6,137 bases of DNA from JBMOLK01 sp049325575 (GTDB lineage Bacteria; Bacillota; Clostridia; Acetivibrionales; Acetivibrionaceae), in contig JBMOLK010000252.1 in the NCBI GenBank assembly GCA_049325575.1, positions 1 to 6,137 of the forward strand. Direction: 5' to 3'. Made by a program: the position numbers and the translations under genes. Below, piece by piece: positions 1 through 5,282 of the stretch (its first letter is position 1; each line of letters begins with the position of its first letter). The notes beneath the pieces are model-generated. The model did not search any database. It was not told the DNA's origin and was given only the letters and a program-made list of their open reading frames with translations.

Positions 1-94
1 GTCTGTATAAAGCCAATGCCTCCTGAAAATTTCCTTTATATTCCTCACTCATAGCAAGTTCCAGGGTCAACTCATATTCTTTATTCTTAATCAT
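1..94 (-). CDS. N-terminal fragment of a TPR-like protein, cut off by the left window edge
   Basis: Only the first 31 codons are visible; the reading frame is open to the window edge. The peptide starts MIKNKEYELTLELA and continues with a segment ending GNFQEALALYR. This fits the second half of a tetratricopeptide helix pair (Gly-Asn-aromatic, then Glu-Ala, then Leu-Tyr), so the protein probably begins with TPR repeats. I chose the ATG at 94 because it sits 7 bases after a strong GGGGTGG ribosome binding site. An in-frame ATG at 100 is only one base from that site and is less likely. The gene lies 67 bases downstream of the GalE-like gene on the same strand and may share its transcript. TPR proteins in sugar loci are often scaffolds or carry a glycosyltransferase domain, but nothing here shows which. 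The fragment is too short for a function; an ordinary helical protein without TPRs remains possible. Confidence 0.55.
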   Translation of the reverse strand, partial: MIKNKEYELTLELAMSEEYKGNFQEALALYR

Positions 95-101
95 ACTCAT
101 T

Positions 102-108
102 CCACCCC
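102..108 (-). promoter_or_regulatory. Ribosome binding site of the left-edge TPR-like gene
   Basis: The minus strand reads GGGGTGG here, a good match to the anti-Shine-Dalgarno complement. It is 7 bases before the ATG at 94 and one base before the ATG at 100, and so favours the former as the start. Confidence 0.6.
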
Positions 109-111
109 TAT

Positions 112-148
112 ATTTAGGTTATTCAACAATCTACAGCTAAACCTATAT
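112..148 (-). repeat. Weak inverted repeat in the intergenic gap
   Basis: TAGGTT at 115-120 is complementary to AACCTA at 140-145. After one mismatch, two more pairs extend the stem to 112 and 148. The loop is 19 bases and the stem is AT-rich with two G-C pairs. On the minus strand, the direction of transcription, no U-tract follows the stem; the region instead leads straight into the ribosome binding site of the next gene. It is therefore not a convincing rho-independent terminator. It could be a small leader structure, an operator half-site pair or chance. Confidence 0.25.
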
Positions 149-161
149 TTTTATTTTATTT

Positions 162-1148
162 CTAGTCTTTAAGATACTTAAACCAATCCTTTGTAGCATC
201 AGCTATTCTATCCGCAGTCCAGACAGGCGCCTCTTTCCAATAGTCAATGTTCTTAAGAACCTCCTTGACCCCCATCTCGAAAGAGACATCAGGGTGCCAT
301 CCTATAAATTCTCTTATTTTGCTAGTATCTGCAAAAGTACAGTCAGGCTCACCAGGACGTTTTGGAATATAAGTAACTTCACCACCTAAGAGTTCTACTA
401 AATGGTTTACAGAGTAAGTACCACCGCTTCCTACGTTAAATATTTCATTTGAGACATCTGATTCTGCTGCTCTTATAAATGCATTTGCAACATCTGTCAC
501 ATAAGTAAAATCTCTTGTTTGAGTTCCATCACCAACAATGGTAAAAGGGATTCCAGCCAGCTTCTGGGCCAAAAAAACACCAAACACTGCGCCATAAGTA
601 CCTGATGTTCGCGAGCGGGGACCATATACGTTAAACAATCTTAAGGAGACAACAGGTAGTTTATATACCTGTCCCCAATGCATAACAAGTTCTTCTCCCA
701 GATACTTTGTAAGGGCATAAGGATATTTAGGCTGAATTTTTGCAGTTTCCGGTGTAGGATATACATCTGGTCTACCATAGCATGAAGATGAAGCACTATA
801 AACAAACCTTTTAACCTTACTTTCTTTTGCAGCTTCCAGTACTGAAAATGTTCCGTTTACATTTGCGTTATAATATCTATCAGGAATCTGAATCGATGGA
901 ACAATATCTGCTAAAGCTGCAAGATGGAATACCCAGTCAATTTCTTTGAAATAAGGTAAAATCTTTTCCTTATTGGTTATATCGATTTCTATTATCTGCA
1001 GATTGCCATTATTCTTTTGATGACTAAGGTTTTCCAAACGGCCAGTACTGAAGTTGTCCAGGACGACAACACTATGTCCCTTTTCAAGCAGTTTGTCTAC
1101 CAGGTGGGACCCTATAAATCCACAGCCACCTGTAACTATTATGTTCAT
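162..1148 (-). CDS. GalE-like NAD-dependent nucleotide-sugar epimerase/dehydratase (extended SDR)
   Basis: A 328-residue extended SDR of normal length. Visible features: the Rossmann loop TGGCGFIGSH (residues 6-15, Gly7/10/13); Asp31 at the end of the second strand, which in this family binds the adenosine ribose and favours NAD over NADP; the active-site region SASSSCYG (118-125); and the catalytic Tyr144-x-x-x-Lys148 pair. LFNVYGPR (171-178) and DFTYVTDV (213-220) are typical of the UDP-glucose/UDP-GlcNAc 4-epimerase and UDP-glucuronate decarboxylase branch. The C-terminus carries a short extra helical tail (about 303-328, with APVWT and DWFKYL) beyond the usual GalE end. It should act in the cytoplasm on an NDP-sugar; whether it epimerises, dehydrates or decarboxylates cannot be told. 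I start it at the ATG at 1148, 8 bases after AGGAAG; an in-frame GTG at 1157 overlaps that site. It follows the short radical SAM gene by 14 bases and is last of five tightly packed genes. Confidence 0.93.
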   Translation of the reverse strand: MNIIVTGGCGFIGSHLVDKLLEKGHSVVVLDNFSTGRLENLSHQKNNGNLQIIEIDITNKEKILPYFKEIDWVFHLAALADIVPSIQIPDRYYNANVNGTFSVLEAAKESKVKRFVYSASSSCYGRPDVYPTPETAKIQPKYPYALTKYLGEELVMHWGQVYKLPVVSLRLFNVYGPRSRTSGTYGAVFGVFLAQKLAGIPFTIVGDGTQTRDFTYVTDVANAFIRAAESDVSNEIFNVGSGGTYSVNHLVELLGGEVTYIPKRPGEPDCTFADTSKIREFIGWHPDVSFEMGVKEVLKNIDYWKEAPVWTADRIADATKDWFKYLKD

Positions 1149-1156
1149 AGTATTCA

Positions 1157-1162
1157 CTTCCT
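1157..1162 (-). promoter_or_regulatory. Ribosome binding site of the GalE-like gene
   Basis: The minus strand reads AGGAAG, directly after the TAA stop of the upstream radical SAM gene and 8 bases before the ATG at 1148. It overlaps the alternative GTG at 1157, which argues against that GTG being the start. The closeness of stop codon and site suggests that ribosomes finishing the upstream gene can reinitiate here. Confidence 0.65.
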
Positions 1163-2437
1163 TTATTTTTTAAGTTGTTTTTTGTTTGCGTGTTCTGCAT
1201 TATATTTATCTGCAAATTCAAACATCTTGCTTATATACTCTTCACATTCATCACCAAGTCTTACATAACTATCCTGATTTAACTGGAATAGATCTTTAAA
1301 ATTGAATTTGCTGTCCCTATAATACTCTTTATAAATTTCCGTACCTGGATATGGAGTAAACCTGTTCAGCGAAATAAAAGTCGGCTGAATTTCCTCAATA
1401 ATATCTTGTGTCATTTTTAAATCTTCAAGTGTCTCAAAGGGAAATCCAGTGATAAAAAATGCTGACCATGGAATATTAGCTTCATTTAGCCATTTTGTTC
1501 TTTTAACTATCTCGTCTTTTCTTAGCCTTTTCTTAATCTTATCAAGTATTCTCTGTGAACCGCTTTCAACTCCAATATAAATGCGTTGGCCGCCATTAGC
1601 AGCAAATTGACTGATCTTTTCCCGGGAAAGTGCCATAACACGGGCCCCCGAAGTAAACTTCATTTTATTCTCTCTTAATATATCTCCTACATCCTTAAAA
1701 TGCTTTGAGTTTGAAAAGAAACAGTCATCAACAATAAAGATGGGATTGGAGCATCCATACAAATCTCTTATTTCCTCAACTTCATGCCTAATACTATCTA
1801 TATTTCTGTAAACCATACTTTTTTCATATGAATGACAGCAGAATGTGCAACTATTTGGACAACCTGTTGAGGTCATGATGGAGGAGAAATTCAGCGCTGA
1901 ATAACTTTCATGATTTATAATTAATTGTTTGTTAGGTTTACGATCAACTAAATTCGGAATTCTTCCAGCTATATAATCATAGTCAGGGCCAAAATTATAA
2001 TCCGGGAACATACTTCTAATACCGTCAACATGAGGTCCGCCAAGTACTACTTTAGTCTTATCCCCAAGCAGTTCCTTAGCCATTTTAGCTACTATGTTTG
2101 CTGATTCAATTTTTGCTGTAATAGAAGTTATGCCAATTATATCCGGCGAATAACCGGCAATTGTGTCCCTGATTACTTTCCAAATATAATGGGTTTGATC
2201 ATTTAGTTCTTTTTCATAAAGATGATAGTTTTTTCCTGCCTCTCCTCTGTTATAAGCTTTACATTGGTTATCAGGCTTGTCTGCATCAAGTATTTTAACC
2301 GTATGTCCCATTTCCTCATAATAAGTTCCGATTAGTGTTAGGGTAATAGGGTAATGAAATCTTTCATATCCAAATAAAATATAGAACGGTGGTTCAATTA
2401 ATAATATTTTCTTTGGGGTCTTAAGCATTTCTAACAT
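1163..2437 (-). CDS. B12-binding-domain radical SAM enzyme (short form)
   Basis: A 424-residue protein with the two-domain plan of cobalamin-dependent radical SAM enzymes (the BchE/methyltransferase-like group). The N-terminal Rossmann-type B12-binding domain spans about residues 10-150, with IEPP near the start, a Gly-His-Thr-Val segment and GGPH at 133-136. There is no DxHxxG, so any cobalamin would not be held by the methionine-synthase type of His ligation. The radical SAM domain follows, with the [4Fe-4S] motif C193-x3-C197-x2-C200, VDDCFF near 236-241, GVESGS at 289-294 (SAM-binding region), GFP at 331-333 and TPYPGTE at 361-367. An extra Cys (201) directly follows the cluster triad. 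The likely role is radical methylation or rearrangement of an unactivated carbon; the substrate is unknown, and its place between an RmlD-like and a GalE-like gene suggests a sugar or its lipid or nucleotide carrier. I chose the ATG at 2437, 9 bases after GAGAGG; the in-frame ATG at 2446 abuts that site. It needs anaerobic conditions and an outside source of cobalamin. Confidence 0.93.
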   Translation of the reverse strand: MLEMLKTPKKILLIEPPFYILFGYERFHYPITLTLIGTYYEEMGHTVKILDADKPDNQCKAYNRGEAGKNYHLYEKELNDQTHYIWKVIRDTIAGYSPDIIGITSITAKIESANIVAKMAKELLGDKTKVVLGGPHVDGIRSMFPDYNFGPDYDYIAGRIPNLVDRKPNKQLIINHESYSALNFSSIMTSTGCPNSCTFCCHSYEKSMVYRNIDSIRHEVEEIRDLYGCSNPIFIVDDCFFSNSKHFKDVGDILRENKMKFTSGARVMALSREKISQFAANGGQRIYIGVESGSQRILDKIKKRLRKDEIVKRTKWLNEANIPWSAFFITGFPFETLEDLKMTQDIIEEIQPTFISLNRFTPYPGTEIYKEYYRDSKFNFKDLFQLNQDSYVRLGDECEEYISKMFEFADKYNAEHANKKQLKK

Positions 2438-2446
2438 TATATTCAT

Positions 2447-2452
2447 CCTCTC
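2447..2452 (-). promoter_or_regulatory. Ribosome binding site of the short radical SAM gene
   Basis: The minus strand reads GAGAGG, overlapping the TGA stop of the upstream SDR gene. It is 9 bases before the ATG at 2437 but directly touches the ATG at 2446, so the downstream ATG is the better start. Confidence 0.6.
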
Positions 2453-3350
2453 AAAGATTTACACTCATCCCTTTTCTTAAATTATCACCGAACTTTCTAA
2501 TAACCTCTTTCATCGATAGAAAGCCGAATCCAGTATCTCTAACAAATTTGGCTCCGTCCAGATATGTTCGCATAGATCTTTTTTGGATAAAGTTAAAGTC
2601 TTCTAAAGGCTTTTCAACCACTTCACCGTGAATATTTGTGATTCTTAAAAACTGCCGTGCAAGCTCTCCACGAAGAAAATACTCGGAGTTGGTAAGGTGA
2701 TATAACCCTCCTAAGTCTTTTTCTATTGAACATAAGATTCCTTGGGCAACGTCCTTAACATAAGTAGGTGAAAAAATCTGTCCCTTGATACATTCAATAT
2801 AACCTGTGTCTGCTGCTTTTTGATACCAGTCAGAAAAAAGGTGTTTTTCATTGGGTTTATCACTAACAACCATGCTAAGTCTAAATATTAAACTACCTGG
2901 ATCAAAAGAATTTATAAAGTTTTCTACCTCTACTTTTTGCAAACCATAGTGATTTATAGGTGAAGGCGGCACGCTTTCATCATAATATCCCCTTTCACCA
3001 TCATATACAGCCTCCGTCGATAGGAACGCAACTTTTGCTCCTAAGTTGTTTAGTTCTTTAACTAACTCTATTGTTTTAACTACATTTAATTTATAACTAA
3101 CATCACCTTCAAGGTAACACCTGTCTATTTTCGGAACAGCTGAACATATAACTGCAAATTTTTTACAACTAGAGTTTATAAACTTAGATGGAATTACATC
3201 TGATAGCTTTTGTGTTAATAAATTCAATTTAATAAACTCTCTATGGTTTGAAGAGTATTGTGTACCTATTACATCATACCCTCTTGATTTAGCCTCTAAA
3301 TATAGATTTTGTCCTATAAAGCTTGAAGCCCCAATTATAATTAACTTCAC
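2451..3350 (-). CDS. RmlD-like NAD(P)-dependent sugar reductase (SDR), second copy
   Basis: A 299-residue protein of the RmlD (dTDP-4-dehydrorhamnose reductase) type. It has a Rossmann start with GASSFIG (7-13), VICSAVPKID (67-76) in the place of the family's conserved Asn-Ala-Ala segment, the active-site strand LSTEAVYDGE (110-119), the catalytic Tyr135-x-x-x-Lys139, SPTYVKDVA (194-202) and a TYLDGAKF substrate-domain motif near 262-269. Family members reduce 4-keto-6-deoxy sugars bound to a nucleotide, in the cytoplasm. The second Gly of the dinucleotide-binding GxxGxxG is Ser10, which occurs in other SDRs and need not inactivate it. It starts with GTG, overlapping the last four bases of the long radical SAM gene (GTGA), so translation is probably coupled. 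It is a clear paralogue of the SDR at the right edge: 48 identical residues of 81 by hand count from Ala66 to Ile146. No rhamnose genes (rmlA/B/C) are nearby, so I do not call it rmlD; substrate unknown. Confidence 0.9.
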   Translation of the reverse strand: MKLIIIGASSFIGQNLYLEAKSRGYDVIGTQYSSNHREFIKLNLLTQKLSDVIPSKFINSSCKKFAVICSAVPKIDRCYLEGDVSYKLNVVKTIELVKELNNLGAKVAFLSTEAVYDGERGYYDESVPPSPINHYGLQKVEVENFINSFDPGSLIFRLSMVVSDKPNEKHLFSDWYQKAADTGYIECIKGQIFSPTYVKDVAQGILCSIEKDLGGLYHLTNSEYFLRGELARQFLRITNIHGEVVEKPLEDFNFIQKRSMRTYLDGAKFVRDTGFGFLSMKEVIRKFGDNLRKGMSVNL

Positions 3351-5239
3351 GCCAACCCCTCTTTATTTTCATCTACATAATTTTTGCAAATGATTTTTTC
3401 TATTCTCTTATCTATTTTTTGATTAATTTTTTTAAGATTTAAAAATATTTCGTCAGCACATAAATCCTTTGTCTTAATCAAAGGTTTTAATTCAAATTGA
3501 TCAAATCTTTCTTGCCAATATTGAGATTTATCAAGAATGTTTTCACACTTTACTTTGTATTCAACTGCCTTTTCTTTTTTCTCATCAATGATATAGGCTA
3601 AATATAGGAATAGAGCCATACCTGCATCATATGGGTATGCTTCCATGGCGGCAACTACCCAATTAATAAATTTATCGGTCCTTGCATTCTCCTTAATGTT
3701 TTTATTATTAATAAAATTTGTTATAAATCCAAAAACAAACCATATCTCTTTTAGCTGTTCTCTTGAAACAGTTGAATCAGGATCTATATTAAAAATATCA
3801 AGCCCTTTTAAAATTTCAAACTCCTTATCGGTAAGCCTGTTTTCAAGATCATTAGCAGGCAGATAATTATCAGGACGCTCTTTACACCGTTCATCTCCGA
3901 TAGCCTCAAAACTGTCGAAATCATCTGTACCTTTTAGCGGCTGACATATATAAAAACCAGCCCAATCTATATTCATTCTGTTTGATAAAATAAAAGTATC
4001 TAACATTTGTGAAAATAACTCGTTTGGAAAGCCTATTATATAATTGCCTGCTACAAACAGTTGAGGATATTTTTCCAATATTTTTGAAACTTGAAGAAGC
4101 TTGGAGACTGTAGCCGGCTTTCGTATCTTTTTCATAATTTCTTCATTCCCGCTTTCAATACCTATCTTAAAGCCTACACACCCGGAATCAACCATAGCAC
4201 TTAAGAGTGTATCGTCTAGCGAAGCAGCCATCAAGCCATTATTTGCATACCAGCTAATATTCAAATTCTCTTCCTTTAACGCCTTAAAAAGCATAAGGCA
4301 TTTACTGCGGTCAGCCAACAAGTCATCATCAAGCCAATCAAATTGTATGATACCTTTTTTATGAACCAAATATTTAATTTCATTTACTATTTTATAAATA
4401 CTTCTGCCTCTAATTTTCTTCCCAAGCAATCCCCTCACGGAACAAAAAGTGCAATGACCTCTACATCCCCTGTTCATGGATAGGGTAGAAAAGGGTTTGC
4501 TACTGCCTGTAATCCGTGAAAACTGATTTAAAGACCCTGCTTCGCAATATTTTTCTATAGGAATAAGTCTATATGAGTCGGTTATGTCAATATCAATATC
4601 CGGTTGTTCCATGTCACCCTCTGACTCATATATTTCACCTGATATCATGTAAAAAATACCCGATGTCTTATCATATTTCTTTCTTGTATCCAACAACCTG
4701 CTTATTAAATATACTATTTTTTTTTCTGAATCTTTAGTTATGGCAAAGTGGCATAATTCTCTTTGCAATATACTACTATACTCGAAACTTACATGTGGCC
4801 CACCGGTTAATATACAGTATTTGTCCAGCCCTTTTAAGTAAGATAATACTTCTTCGTAAATAGTGCTAAGATGTGAAAACATACAGGACACGCCAACAAA
4901 GGAAGGTTGAAACTGGTCTAACCTTTTTTCCAGTAACAGCTTCCATAAATCTTCGTCAAATACATCTTTTTCTGCTGCACTATGTAAGACTTCAAAGTTT
5001 AAATCACATATTTCGACTTGTACACCAATCATTTCCAAGGACGAAGCCAAAAATAGCAATCCTGAAGGTGGATAGGCATAATATCCCTTCATTTTTGCCT
5101 TATCCATATCAAACTTTTTTAAATCAAACTGGGGTGGATTTACCAATAATATTTTATTATTAATAGATAGCTTGGAAGCTAAATTTTTGCAGTAGTTTTC
5201 AAACTGTGTATCAATACACTCAATTATTTTGCTCTCCAT
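3347..5239 (-). CDS. B12-binding-domain radical SAM enzyme, long form with helical C-terminal tail
   Basis: A 630-residue protein. Residues 1-28 are a lead-in. The B12-binding domain spans about 29-185, with VNPPQF, the PPSGLLFLASSLE segment (58-70), a Gly-x-x-Val-x-Ile-x-Asp strand and GGPH at 146-149. The radical SAM domain follows, with C259-x3-C263-x2-C266 for the [4Fe-4S] cluster, DWLDDD (301-306), GIESGN (360-365) and IIGFPNE (401-407). From about 440 to the end lies a mostly helical region with a TPR-like piece around 525-575 (AYPYDAGMALFLYLAYI, then KAVEYK). This makes it about 200 residues longer than the other radical SAM gene here. Expected chemistry is radical methylation, rearrangement or ring formation using SAM and cobalamin; the substrate is unknown. 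The tail may hold a partner protein or a carrier-bound substrate (inference). The ATG at 5239 is 8 bases after AGGGAG. Its stop overlaps the GTG start of the next SDR, and the paralogous SDR lies 43 bases upstream. Confidence 0.92.
   Translation of the reverse strand: MESKIIECIDTQFENYCKNLASKLSINNKILLVNPPQFDLKKFDMDKAKMKGYYAYPPSGLLFLASSLEMIGVQVEICDLNFEVLHSAAEKDVFDEDLWKLLLEKRLDQFQPSFVGVSCMFSHLSTIYEEVLSYLKGLDKYCILTGGPHVSFEYSSILQRELCHFAITKDSEKKIVYLISRLLDTRKKYDKTSGIFYMISGEIYESEGDMEQPDIDIDITDSYRLIPIEKYCEAGSLNQFSRITGSSKPFSTLSMNRGCRGHCTFCSVRGLLGKKIRGRSIYKIVNEIKYLVHKKGIIQFDWLDDDLLADRSKCLMLFKALKEENLNISWYANNGLMAASLDDTLLSAMVDSGCVGFKIGIESGNEEIMKKIRKPATVSKLLQVSKILEKYPQLFVAGNYIIGFPNELFSQMLDTFILSNRMNIDWAGFYICQPLKGTDDFDSFEAIGDERCKERPDNYLPANDLENRLTDKEFEILKGLDIFNIDPDSTVSREQLKEIWFVFGFITNFINNKNIKENARTDKFINWVVAAMEAYPYDAGMALFLYLAYIIDEKKEKAVEYKVKCENILDKSQYWQERFDQFELKPLIKTKDLCADEIFLNLKKINQKIDKRIEKIICKNYVDENKEGLA
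3356..3362 (-). promoter_or_regulatory. Ribosome binding site of the second SDR, inside the long radical SAM gene
   Basis: The minus strand reads AGAGGGG, 5 bases before the GTG at 3350 and within the last codons of the upstream gene. It supports the GTG start and translational coupling through the GTGA overlap. Confidence 0.65.
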
Positions 5240-5247
5240 TAACCAAT

Positions 5248-5253
5248 CTCCCT
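5248..5253 (-). promoter_or_regulatory. Ribosome binding site of the long radical SAM gene
   Basis: The minus strand reads AGGGAG, 8 bases before the ATG at 5239. The 43-base gap holding it shows no hairpin with a U-tract and no clear -35/-10 pair, so read-through from the upstream SDR gene is the simplest view. Confidence 0.65.
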
Positions 5254-5282
5254 GGTAGTTTATTTATACTTTTTGTACAAAC

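Noticed and set aside
101..161. Rho-independent terminator or promoter in the gap between the GalE-like and TPR-like genes
   Set aside because: The only inverted repeat has a short, AT-rich stem with a 19-base loop and no U-tract after it on the transcribed strand; no -35/-10 pair with proper spacing is convincing.
1017..1268. Plus-strand open frame of 83 codons
   Set aside because: It lies across the ends of two well-supported minus-strand genes, has no ribosome binding site of note and no recognisable protein features; it is a shadow frame.
3645..5163. Three plus-strand open frames of 73-96 codons (3645-3866, 4101-4364, 4873-5163)
   Set aside because: All lie inside the long radical SAM gene on the other strand, have low-complexity Ser/Leu/Phe-rich translations and no family motifs.
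1163..5239. Tandem duplication of a whole SDR-radical SAM unit
   Set aside because: The SDRs are clear paralogues, but the two radical SAM proteins differ in length, N-terminal sequence and motif detail, so a simple duplication of the pair is not supported.
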